This document shows, piece after piece, positions 1-7,132 of a stretch of DNA of 39,249 bases (position 1 is the first letter of the stretch; every line of letters starts with the position of its first letter). Origin of the DNA: Paludibacteraceae bacterium (GTDB taxonomy: Bacteria > Bacteroidota > Bacteroidia > Bacteroidales > Paludibacteraceae); contig JAFZKQ010000085.1 of assembly GCA_017553575.1 (NCBI GenBank), forward strand, positions 1-39,249, in the 5' to 3' direction. Made by a program: the position numbers and the translations under genes. The notes beneath the pieces are model-generated. The model ran no database searches and had not been told where the DNA came from. It worked only from the letters and a program-made list of their open reading frames with translations.

Positions 1-486
1 ATCTCGAATCAACCACTTTCAGATCAGCAAATTTCTGATCTTTTGTGGGCGGCTAATGGAATAAATCGTGCTGAGTCAAATATGCGTACAGCTCCATCGG
101 CTCGTAATTGCCAAGAGATTGATATCTATGTTTTCTTGAAGTCCGGTATTTATAAATACGATGCATTGCGTAATTATTTGTTCTTGGTAAAGGGCGGCGA
201 CCACAGACGTGAGGCTGGAAAGAACACCTTCTTTAAGGATGCTCCTGTGGCTTTGGTCTATGCGGCTGATTTTGAGAAGATGTCCGAATATGATCAGGAT
301 GCCAAGACTTTCTATTCTGCTACGGATGTAGGCTTTGTTAGCCAAAACGTATATTTGTATTGTGCTTCGAAAAACTTGGCCACTTGTGTTTGTGGCTTCA
401 TCGACCGTGAATCTTTGGCTCTCCGTGTAGGCCTAAGAAACGGTAAAGTCCTTTTGTCTCAAGCTGTAGGTTGGGGAAGAGAGTAA
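1..486 (+). CDS. Nitroreductase-family protein, C-terminal part (cut by window start)
   Basis: The frame is open from base 1, so the gene starts before the window; the first internal ATG at 43 is not the true start. The visible 161 residues look like the FMN-dependent nitroreductase fold. An LSDQQISDLLWAANGINR stretch is followed by a TAPSARNCQEIDIYV segment, the usual flavin-contacting region. Near the end is the CCGF-like patch CASKNLATCVCGF that sits at the family's dimer and flavin interface. Such enzymes use NAD(P)H and bound FMN to reduce nitro, quinone or other substrates in the cytoplasm; the substrate cannot be told. The gene ends 50 bp before the export-lipoprotein gene, and nothing suggests a role in polysaccharide synthesis. 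The family call is fairly secure, the reaction is not. Confidence 0.8.
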   Translation: MSNQPLSDQQISDLLWAANGINRAESNMRTAPSARNCQEIDIYVFLKSGIYKYDALRNYLFLVKGGDHRREAGKNTFFKDAPVALVYAADFEKMSEYDQDAKTFYSATDVGFVSQNVYLYCASKNLATCVCGFIDRESLALRVGLRNGKVLLSQAVGWGRE

Positions 487-536
487 TTATGGTAACTACT
501 GTGTGAGTGGTTGCTTTTTTATATATATTTGAAAAA

Positions 537-1325
537 ATGAATAGTAGAAATTTTCTTTTGCTTTTGTTCTGTTCGATCCTACTTTCATCGTGTGGTTCGA
601 CAAGGAAGATTGCGTATTTGCAAGATGCTGAGCATTTCCAGGACACAACATCTCATGTCTTGTATGATGCTCGCATAAAACCGAAGGATTTGTTGACGAT
701 TACGGTCAGCACGTTCGATAAGGATGTGGCACTTCCTTTCAACTTGGTGATGCCACGTATGTCCAATTCAGATTTGTCCATCAATTCAACTCCTACGTTG
801 CAATCATACTTGGTGGACAACGATGGCTTAATCGATTTCCCTGTTTTGGGAAGAATCAAGGTCGGCGGAATGACTAAGCGGGAAGTTGAAACTATGCTAA
901 AGGAAAAGTTGAGTGCTTACATAAAGGAGGAGCCTTTGGTTAATGTCCGAATGGTGAATTATAAGATCACAGTTTTGGGTGAGGTCTCCAGACCAAGTAC
1001 CTTTACAGTAGCCAATGAGAAGATTAATGTTTATGAGGCATTGGCTATGGCTGGAGATATGACTATTTATGGTCGTCGTGAAAATGTGAAATTAGTTCGT
1101 GAGGAGGAGAATGGAAGCAAGACGGTGGTTGTCTTGGACTTGACAGATAGGAATTTGGTTTCCTCTCCTTATTTCTATTTGCAACAGAACGATGTTCTCT
1201 ATGTTGAGCCGAACAAGGCAAAAGCCAAGAACAGTGGATATAGTACGACTACATCGTTGTGGTTGACGGCGACATCCATTCTCATATCTTTGACGAGTTT
1301 GATAGTGACGATTAGTAGACGGTGA
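537..1325 (+). CDS. Polysaccharide export lipoprotein (Wza/BexD type)
   Basis: Outer-membrane or periplasmic polysaccharide export protein of 262 residues. I chose the ATG at 537 over a GTG at 507 because it gives a clean lipoprotein signal (MNSRNFLLLLF..., lipobox LSSC followed by GS) and has an A-rich leader. The poly-export domain follows: the KPKDLLTITVS segment, then the SLBB-like part (LVDNDGLIDFPVLGRIKVGG, then ITVLGEVSRPSTF and the MAGDMTIYGRRENVKLVRE segment). A hydrophobic helix at the end (WLTATSILISLTSLIVTI) would insert in the outer membrane, as in the Wza pore. The Wzc-type kinase gene begins 28 bp downstream, the usual partner, so the two probably form the export channel and its inner-membrane regulator. 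Confidence in the family is high; the polymer is unknown. Confidence 0.93.
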   Translation: MNSRNFLLLLFCSILLSSCGSTRKIAYLQDAEHFQDTTSHVLYDARIKPKDLLTITVSTFDKDVALPFNLVMPRMSNSDLSINSTPTLQSYLVDNDGLIDFPVLGRIKVGGMTKREVETMLKEKLSAYIKEEPLVNVRMVNYKITVLGEVSRPSTFTVANEKINVYEALAMAGDMTIYGRRENVKLVREEENGSKTVVVLDLTDRNLVSSPYFYLQQNDVLYVEPNKAKAKNSGYSTTTSLWLTATSILISLTSLIVTISRR

Positions 1326-1353
1326 TAGGTAGACTTTAATTTAGATAGATAGT

Positions 1354-3726
1354 ATGGCTGATATTTCAAAGCAGAGTAAGCAGGTGGTCAATAGCAACGA
1401 TGATATAGACATCAAGGAGTTGTTGCTTAAGTATATCGTTTATTGGAAATGGTTTGTCGTTTCCGTTATCGTATGTCTTTTGGGTGCGTTCCTTTATCTG
1501 AAGACAGTGATGCCCGTATTCCGTGTGGCTTCCTCCATTATGATTAAGGATGAGTCGAAGGGAGGTACGGTCGCTTCAGAGTTGACATTGATGAAGGGTG
1601 TCGATTTGATGGGCAATAGCTTGACGGAGAACGAGATGGAGGTGTTGACTTCCAAGTCGTTGATTCGTGACGTTGTCAAGGCTATCGACGGTAATATCGT
1701 TTACATTACGGAGAACATGATGACAAAACGTGATGTTTATGATCAGTCTGCTGTCGTTTTTGACCAATCTCAGTTCAGGGCGGATGAGTTGATTTCACCT
1801 TACCTCTTTGAATTGACATCCGAGGATTCTCTCTCTTTCAACTTGAAGATGATATATAGGGGAGAAGACGTGATGGAGGAAAAAGTGGATACTTTCCCAT
1901 ATGTCATAACTACCGATCAAGGTAAGCTTATCGTGAATATTCGTGAAGGTCATACCCTTGGCGAATTAAAAAAGATGAATGTTTCGGTAAACAATCCAAT
2001 TTCTATGGCTCGTTCTTTCTTGGGTCGCTTGAATGTCTCTCCTGCCAGCAAGTTTTCTGCTGTGCTTAAGTTGAGTATTAGTGAGACGAACCCTAAGAGA
2101 GGCGCTGATTTTTTGGATAAGTTGGTCGAACTCTATAACTTGAATGCCATCGAGGACAAGAACAAGGTGGCTATGAATACTTCGGTCTTTATCGAGGAGA
2201 GAATCAAGATTATTAGTAAGGAGTTGGGCTCTTCCGAACGTGAAATCGAGAGCTATAAGAAGCGGGAAGGTTTGACGGATATTTCTTCCAATGCTAACCT
2301 CTTCATGAAGGAGGGTACTGACTATGAGCGTAAGCAAGTGGAAAATGAGACGCAGTTGAATTTAATTCGTTTCTTGCGCGAGTACATGAGCGAGGAGAAT
2401 AAGGTGCTTCCTACGAACATCGGAATTTCAGATGCAGCTTTGTTGTCGCAAATCAGCAAATACAACGAGTTGCTTTTGGATAGGAATCGTTTGCTCAGGA
2501 CAACGTCAGAAAGTAACCCTGTTGTTTTGAGTAAGAATGCCATGATTGAGGCTTTGCATGATAACATCAAAACATTGATCGCAAATTTGGAGGATGGTAT
2601 CCTTATCATGCAGAAGGATTTGGATAAGCAAGCTCAAAAATATAAGGCTCAAGTAGGAAACGTTCCAACCCAAGAGCGTCGTTATGTGGAAATAGACCGT
2701 CAACGTCAAATTCAATCCTCTTTGTTCTTGATTCTCTTGCAGAAGAGAGAGGAGAATGCTCTTGCCATGGCTGCGACTACGAACAAGGCGAAGATTATCG
2801 ATGAGTCGTTGGCTGATCCTTCACCAATCTCGCCTAAGCGCAACTTGATCTATTTGGTGGCTTTGATTTTGGGATTTGCAATTCCTATCGCCATCTTGTA
2901 TATACGAGATTTGTTTAATGTTACCTTCTCTTCAAGTGCAGATTTGGAGCGTATGAAGTTGACCGATTTGCCAGTCTTGGCAGAGTTGCCTGACTTTACG
3001 AAGTTGAAGTCGGTGAAAGAGGAGGATAAGCGTGAGGCATTCCGTCTTTTGCGTACGAATGTTCGCTTTATGATGGATGAGAAGCGTAAGGTCGTTTTGA
3101 TTACCTCTTCTATCTTCGGTGAGGGTAAGACTTTCGTTTCGGCTAACTTGGCCATCAGTTTCTCTATGCTGGGAAAGAAGACCTTGTTGATTGGTGCCGA
3201 TTTGCGTAATCCTCGTCTCGGTGAAATCTTTAAGCGTCAGAAGGAAGAGGGTCTCTCTACTTATTTGTCGGGAGGAGAGAAGGATATTCATAAGTTGATT
3301 ACCCATGTTCCTGACAATCAGAATTTGGATGTCTTGTTCGCAGGACCAATCCCTCCAAATTCGGCCGAGTTGCTTTCTAGGGATTCTATGGACACTCTGA
3401 TGGTTCAGCTTCGTCAAGAGTATGAGTATATAGTCTTCGATACGGCTCCTGTTGGTCTTGTCACAGATGCTTTGGTGCTTAGCCGTGTTGCAGATATTAC
3501 CTTGTATGTCAGCCGTGCTGATTATACGAATAAGCAGTATCTTGCTATTATCAATCAGTTGGCCGCAGAGGAGAAGTTCCCTAACGTATCCTTGCTTGTC
3601 AATGCTGTTGATCAGGAGAGCAAGCGTTATGGCTATGGACGTTATGGCTATGGCTATGGCCACTATGGTCACTATGGCTATGGTTATGGCAACTATGGTT
3701 ATTCAAGTTCTGCTGTTGAGAAGTAA
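1354..3726 (+). CDS. Wzc-type chain-length determinant and BY-family tyrosine kinase
   Basis: Inner-membrane co-polymerase with a cytoplasmic tyrosine autokinase, 790 residues. The N-terminal Wzz domain has a first membrane helix (WFVVSVIVCLLGAFLYL, about residue 34). A long periplasmic coiled-coil part follows, then a second helix (NLIYLVALILGFAIPIAILYI, about 500) just after the proline-rich PSPISPKR motif typical of Wzz proteins. The kinase domain carries Walker A (SIFGEGKTFVSANLA, about 590), Walker A' (LLIGADLRNPRLG) and Walker B (YIVFDTAPVGLV). The tail is an exceptional Tyr/Gly run (RYGYGRYGYGYGHYGHYGYG...), the tyrosine cluster that these kinases phosphorylate to control assembly. The gene lies between the export lipoprotein and a dTDP-glucose dehydratase, all co-directional, so one exopolysaccharide operon is likely. 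Confidence 0.95.
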   Translation: MADISKQSKQVVNSNDDIDIKELLLKYIVYWKWFVVSVIVCLLGAFLYLKTVMPVFRVASSIMIKDESKGGTVASELTLMKGVDLMGNSLTENEMEVLTSKSLIRDVVKAIDGNIVYITENMMTKRDVYDQSAVVFDQSQFRADELISPYLFELTSEDSLSFNLKMIYRGEDVMEEKVDTFPYVITTDQGKLIVNIREGHTLGELKKMNVSVNNPISMARSFLGRLNVSPASKFSAVLKLSISETNPKRGADFLDKLVELYNLNAIEDKNKVAMNTSVFIEERIKIISKELGSSEREIESYKKREGLTDISSNANLFMKEGTDYERKQVENETQLNLIRFLREYMSEENKVLPTNIGISDAALLSQISKYNELLLDRNRLLRTTSESNPVVLSKNAMIEALHDNIKTLIANLEDGILIMQKDLDKQAQKYKAQVGNVPTQERRYVEIDRQRQIQSSLFLILLQKREENALAMAATTNKAKIIDESLADPSPISPKRNLIYLVALILGFAIPIAILYIRDLFNVTFSSSADLERMKLTDLPVLAELPDFTKLKSVKEEDKREAFRLLRTNVRFMMDEKRKVVLITSSIFGEGKTFVSANLAISFSMLGKKTLLIGADLRNPRLGEIFKRQKEEGLSTYLSGGEKDIHKLITHVPDNQNLDVLFAGPIPPNSAELLSRDSMDTLMVQLRQEYEYIVFDTAPVGLVTDALVLSRVADITLYVSRADYTNKQYLAIINQLAAEEKFPNVSLLVNAVDQESKRYGYGRYGYGYGHYGHYGYGYGNYGYSSSAVEK

Positions 3727-3748
3727 AATTTAAGAGAAAATAATAAAT

Positions 3749-4813
3749 ATGTCGCAGTTTAAAAGGAACATATTAATTACTGGAGGAGCGGGTTTTATAG
3801 GCTCTCATGTGGTGCGGTTGTTCGTTAACAAGTATCCTGAGTATAGAATCATCAATTTGGATAAATTGACGTATGCCGGAAATTTGGCAAACTTGAAGGA
3901 TATTGAGAACCAACCTAACTATATTTTTGTGAAGGCGGATATCTGTGATTTCGACCGTATGCTTGAATTGTTCAAGCAGTACGAGGTGGATGGCGTTATC
4001 CATTTGGCTGCAGAAAGTCATGTGGACAGAAGTATCCGTGACCCATTCACTTTCGCCAAGACGAATGTTTTGGGTACGCTATCTCTTCTTCAGGCGGCTA
4101 AGTCTGTTTGGGAGGGTAATTACGAAGGAAAGTTGTTTTATCATATCTCCACGGATGAGGTTTATGGTGCGTTGGATTTCGACGGAACTTTCTTTGTCGA
4201 AACGACCAAGTACAATCCTCATTCCCCTTATTCTGCCAGCAAGGCAGGTAGTGACCATTTCGTGAGAGCTTTCCATGATACGTATGGAATGCCGACAATC
4301 GTGACGAATTGTTCTAACAATTATGGTCCATATCAATTCCCAGAGAAGTTGATTCCGTTGTTTATCAATAATATTCGCCATGGAAAACCTCTTCCTGTCT
4401 ATGGAAAGGGAGAGAATGTACGTGATTGGCTTTATGTGGTGGATCATGCTCGTGCTATCGACTTGATCTTCCATAAGGGTAAAGTGGCTGACACGTATAA
4501 TATCGGCGGTTTCAACGAGTGGAAGAACATTGATTTGATTAAGGTCATCATCAAAACTGTAGATAGGTTGTTGGGTAACCCAGAGGGTACGAGCGATCAT
4601 CTTATTACTTACGTGAAGGATCGTGCGGGACATGACTTGCGTTATGCAATTGATTCTCGTAAGTTGAAACGTGAGTTGGGTTGGGAACCAAGTCTTCAGT
4701 TTGAGGAGGGCATAGAAAAAACGGTTAAGTGGTATTTGGATAATCAGGAGTGGATGGACAACATCACTTCAGGTGAGTACGAAAAATACTACGAGATGAT
4801 GTATAAGGCGTGA
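3749..4813 (+). CDS. rfbB: dTDP-glucose 4,6-dehydratase
   Basis: Short-chain dehydrogenase/reductase of 354 residues. It converts dTDP-D-glucose to dTDP-4-keto-6-deoxyglucose, the second step of dTDP-L-rhamnose and related deoxysugar synthesis, in the cytoplasm. The NAD-binding glycine motif is GGAGFIGSH at residue 12. The catalytic HISTDEVYG segment is near 130 and the active-site tyrosine and lysine are in YSASKAGSDH near 160. The NCSNNYGPYQFPEKLIPL motif that follows is diagnostic for RmlB rather than for a general epimerase. Length is normal. The gene starts 22 bp after the tyrosine kinase gene and is followed by a hairpin terminator, so it closes the operon. The other rhamnose-pathway genes (rmlA, C, D) are not in this window. 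Confidence 0.96.
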   Translation: MSQFKRNILITGGAGFIGSHVVRLFVNKYPEYRIINLDKLTYAGNLANLKDIENQPNYIFVKADICDFDRMLELFKQYEVDGVIHLAAESHVDRSIRDPFTFAKTNVLGTLSLLQAAKSVWEGNYEGKLFYHISTDEVYGALDFDGTFFVETTKYNPHSPYSASKAGSDHFVRAFHDTYGMPTIVTNCSNNYGPYQFPEKLIPLFINNIRHGKPLPVYGKGENVRDWLYVVDHARAIDLIFHKGKVADTYNIGGFNEWKNIDLIKVIIKTVDRLLGNPEGTSDHLITYVKDRAGHDLRYAIDSRKLKRELGWEPSLQFEEGIEKTVKWYLDNQEWMDNITSGEYEKYYEMMYKA

Positions 4814-4828
4814 AGTTTGGAGTGAGAT

Positions 4829-4856
4829 AAGCCCATTCTCTTTGGGCTTTCTCGTT
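4829..4856 (+). terminator. Hairpin terminator after rfbB
   Basis: Seven-base arms AAGCCCA (4829-4835) and TGGGCTT (4843-4849) with a 7-base loop, followed by a T-rich tail (TCTCGTTT). The stem begins 15 bases after the rfbB stop, so it is the probable end of the exopolysaccharide operon. Confidence 0.7.
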
Positions 4857-4877
4857 TAAACTTGTCAACCATAGTCT

Positions 4878-4929
4878 GATACCGAGTCCTCGAAAGATTT
4901 TTTCAGATTGAAATCGAGGACATGGTATC
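4878..4929. repeat. Long imperfect inverted repeat in intergenic gap
   Basis: Arms GATACCGAGTCCTCG (4878-4892) and CGAGGACATGGTATC (4915-4929) pair over 13 of 15 positions, with a symmetric 2-base internal mismatch and a 22-base AT-rich loop. There is no T-run, so it is not a typical terminator. It lies in the 284-base gap between the rfbB terminator and a small unknown gene. It could be a structured leader, a small RNA part or a protein-binding site. I see nothing else recognisable in this gap. Confidence 0.5.
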
Positions 4930-5097
4930 TTCTAATCCCATGTGGAATGTCGTGTGGGTAATAAGGTTCACTGAGGCAGTGTGCCGAGAACGCATCCTGT
5001 TTCCCTTTGGGGTGGTAGGGTAGGTGCGTGTTTTTAGTGTAGTTCGGTATGATTTTGTGAAGGCGACGAGTCTTCGCAACTTATAAAACTCTCTTTT

Positions 5098-5361
5098 ATG
5101 AAACTCTCAAACGGTCAATTTGCTCCTTCGGAGTATCTCGTGGTCTATACCCAAAAGATTGCGGATATATTGTTAATTTTGATAGAGCGGGATGGAATCT
5201 CATTCGATAAGGCTATCCATGATTTTTACAGATCTCGCGTCTATTGGGCTTTGCAGTACGAAGAGTCCAAGTTTTGGGGGTTTTCTCCGGAGAGATTAGT
5301 GGATTTGTTCTATTATGAACAGAAAAACGGTATTTTGCAACCATTGGATTGGTCAAAATAA
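5098..5361 (+). CDS. Small protein of unknown function (87 aa)
   Basis: I do not recognise this protein. It starts at an ATG after an ACTCTCTTTT leader with no clear ribosome site. It is aromatic-rich and probably all-helical, with no signal peptide or membrane segment: a first amphipathic stretch (YTQKIADILLILIERDGIS), then FDKAIHDFYRSRVYWALQYEES and ERLVDLFYYEQKNG. The size and helical pattern recall the short DUF3791-type proteins common beside toxin-like genes in Bacteroidetes, but I cannot see a defining motif, so this is only a guess. A second small helical gene follows 138 bp downstream on the same strand, and the two may be a functional pair. Confidence 0.6.
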   Translation: MKLSNGQFAPSEYLVVYTQKIADILLILIERDGISFDKAIHDFYRSRVYWALQYEESKFWGFSPERLVDLFYYEQKNGILQPLDWSK

Positions 5362-5499
5362 TGGAGGTTTTCCTCGTTGTTTTTGGAGAGTAGGGGTGTA
5401 AGTGTAGGAAACGGAATTTTTTCAAATCCATTATTGTCTGTTTTTTGAGGAACTGTGGATTCGTTGAATTCACCTTTTAATCTTTTAATCTGAGTCGTT

Positions 5500-5760
5500 A
5501 TGGATAAAAGAATGTTGGACTATTGGATTATGGCTTTGGAGGCATATAAGTTATATCATCATCTTTTCGGCAGTGCCGCATTGCATGATTTCCAGACTTA
5601 TCATGTCTTTGAAATGCTTTCTTCCAATCGGGGTCGCTTAGAAGGACTTACGGGGGAAGACCTCGCTAAGCGCGTTACGGAGTATATTGGTGAGTCTAAA
5701 AAGAATCCTGCTTCGCCATCCAAATCAAAGCGGGCTGGGCGTTGTAAGTCAAACTCTTAA
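5500..5760 (+). CDS. Small protein of unknown function (86 aa)
   Basis: Unrecognised soluble protein. The first 65 residues look helical and aromatic-rich (MLDYWIMALEAYKLYHHLFG, then FQTYHVFEMLSSNRGRLEG and LTGEDLAKRVTEYI). The last 20 are a basic, serine-rich tail (KKNPASPSKSKRAGRCKSNS) that could touch nucleic acid or be disordered. An upstream ATTCACCTTTTAATCTTTTAA run and the ATG context are compatible with translation in Bacteroidetes. It follows a protein of similar size and helical character, so the two may be co-transcribed. No signal peptide is visible. Confidence 0.6.
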   Translation: MDKRMLDYWIMALEAYKLYHHLFGSAALHDFQTYHVFEMLSSNRGRLEGLTGEDLAKRVTEYIGESKKNPASPSKSKRAGRCKSNS

Positions 5761-5868
5761 GGCCTTTCTTACCATGAAAGTTGGCCATTTCTGAGGTGTT
5801 TCGAATAAGACTTATTTAAACTTTTTTCTTTTTTTGAACGAAATAACAATATTTAGCAATTGTTTTAT

Positions 5869-5876
5869 TATATTTG
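5869..5876 (+). promoter_or_regulatory. Bacteroidetes -7 box (TATATTTG) upstream of the MORN gene
   Basis: TATATTTG matches TAnnTTTG exactly and lies 57 bases before the ATG of the MORN-repeat gene. A -33 TTTG at the ideal distance is not seen; the nearest TTTG (5833-5836) is about 12 bases too far upstream. The -7 box is therefore the only support. Confidence 0.55.
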
Positions 5877-5933
5877 TGCGTCTTAGGCTGACTTTATAGT
5901 CTCCTTTTGTAATGAAATAAATAGTAATACATT

Positions 5934-6401
5934 ATGAAGATAAAACTTTTGATTTTTGCTGCGGCATTAGTTTTTGCTGGTGTTAGCGCATCTGCTCAAT
6001 GTAAGGGAAAATGTAGAAATGGTAAGGGCGTTTACACATTTGACGATGGTGAGGTGTACGATGGTACGTTCGTAGAGGGTAAGTTCCACGGAAAGGGTAC
6101 CTACATCTATAAGTCTGGTGCTAAGTATGTCGGCGAATTCAAAGATGGTAAGCGTGACGGAAAGGGTACTTACTCTTATCCTACAGGCGATATTTACACG
6201 GGTGACTTCGTGGCAGGTAAGCCAGAAGGCAAGGGCGTTTATACTTTCGCTACGGGCGACCGTTACGAAGGTGAGTTCAAGGGCGGCAAGCGTCACGGAC
6301 AAGGCGTTTATATCTTCTCAACGGGTACGAAACAAACAGGTATCTTTGAGAACGGTATCTTGATCGAGGAAATCAGCATCGAGCGTCCTAAGAAGAAGTA
6401 A
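5934..6401 (+). CDS. Secreted MORN-repeat protein
   Basis: 155-residue exported protein with a Sec signal (MKIKLLIFAAALVFAGVSASA, cleavage before QCKGKC). The rest is almost entirely MORN repeats of 23 residues: about five copies of the pattern GKGxYxxxxGxxYxGxFxxGKxxG. Examples are GTYIYKSGAKYVGEFKDGKR, GTYSYPTGDIYTGDFVAGKP and GVYTFATGDRYEGEFKGGKR. MORN repeats form an open beta-sheet and usually act as a binding scaffold; no enzyme domain is present. In Bacteroidetes such proteins are probably periplasmic or surface-located, but the partner is unknown. It is monocistronic, with its own -7 box upstream and a good terminator downstream. Confidence 0.92.
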   Translation: MKIKLLIFAAALVFAGVSASAQCKGKCRNGKGVYTFDDGEVYDGTFVEGKFHGKGTYIYKSGAKYVGEFKDGKRDGKGTYSYPTGDIYTGDFVAGKPEGKGVYTFATGDRYEGEFKGGKRHGQGVYIFSTGTKQTGIFENGILIEEISIERPKKK

Positions 6402-6422
6402 AAAATTAGTATTGTATAAAGG

Positions 6423-6458
6423 AACTCCGGGTCTTTTTCGTGGACTCGGAGTTTTTTG
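6423..6458 (+). terminator. Rho-independent terminator after the MORN gene
   Basis: AACTCCGGGTC (6423-6433) pairs with GACTCGGAGTT (6443-6453) with one mismatch, a 9-base loop and a TTTTTTG tail. It begins 21 bases after the stop codon. Confidence 0.88.
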
Positions 6459-6625
6459 TTTGCTCGTTTCCTCTTCTGTCGTTCCGCCTTCCTCTTTGGA
6501 TTTTGTGGTCATCTTTTCTTGAAAAATAGAATAATGTTGAAAAAAATCGTCGTTTTGTTTAATTTAAAATCCGTAAGGAGAAAAATAATCGTATTATTGC
6601 ATAGTAAGAACCCTTTTTTACTTAT

Positions 6626-7132
6626 ATGAATATGGCAAAGTTTAAATTTAGTTTTCTCACGGCGTTGTGCTTGGCTCTTGGCGTTTGTAACGTATGGGGC
6701 GAGGCTTTTACAAGAATTGTCGTGGAGACAAATGAGGGTGCGAAGGCTTACGAGATGTATGAGTCGGGAAAACTCTACTTCTCAAACGATTTCCTTGTTG
6801 TTGAGTCGGCATCCAATGTAGATGGTCAGAGTCCTGCAAAAATCAAGTTGGCAGACATCAAAAAAGTACTTTTTTCCTCTGATCCAATGTTGAATCAAGA
6901 TGGAATTAAGGATGCTATGTCTTTTGATGTGTACCCTAATCCGGCGACGGATTACCTCTCTGTTCGATTTGCTTCTGCGGAATCCTATTCATTTTCCATC
7001 TTTTCCATCAACGGAGAAGTGGTGAAATCGGGGAGAATACAAAGTGGAGAAAAGATTGAAGTCTATTCACTTCCTGCCGGAGTTTATTTCTTCAATGTCG
7101 GTAGTATGTACATAAAATTCAGTAAGATATGA
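6626..7132 (+). CDS. Small secreted protein with type IX secretion sorting tail
   Basis: 168 residues with a Sec signal (MAKFKFSFLTALCLALGVCNVWG) and two parts. The N-terminal part of about 60 residues (FTRIVVETNEGAKAYEMYESGKLYF ... ADIKKVLFS) resembles a module also seen at the front of three other secreted proteins here (7129, 17875 and, in shorter form, 18367). The last 75 residues are a type A sorting domain: FDVYPNPATDYLSVRF, a middle strand (SFSIFSINGEVVKSG), then the LPAGVYFFNV and KFSK end. This tail sends proteins through the outer membrane by the type IX system. Almost nothing lies between the module and the tail. The stop overlaps the next start (ATGA), so the following large protein is translationally coupled and the two may work together. 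Confidence 0.85.
   Translation: MNMAKFKFSFLTALCLALGVCNVWGEAFTRIVVETNEGAKAYEMYESGKLYFSNDFLVVESASNVDGQSPAKIKLADIKKVLFSSDPMLNQDGIKDAMSFDVYPNPATDYLSVRFASAESYSFSIFSINGEVVKSGRIQSGEKIEVYSLPAGVYFFNVGSMYIKFSKI

Noticed and set aside
2932-3672. 246-codon minus-strand open frame inside the tyrosine kinase gene
   Set aside because: It is antisense to a gene with clear Walker motifs and has no family character; it arises from the codon pattern of the real gene.
5098-5760. The two small genes as a DUF3791-type toxin-antitoxin pair
   Set aside because: Size and helical pattern are compatible, but I could not see a defining motif in either protein, so they are left as unknown.
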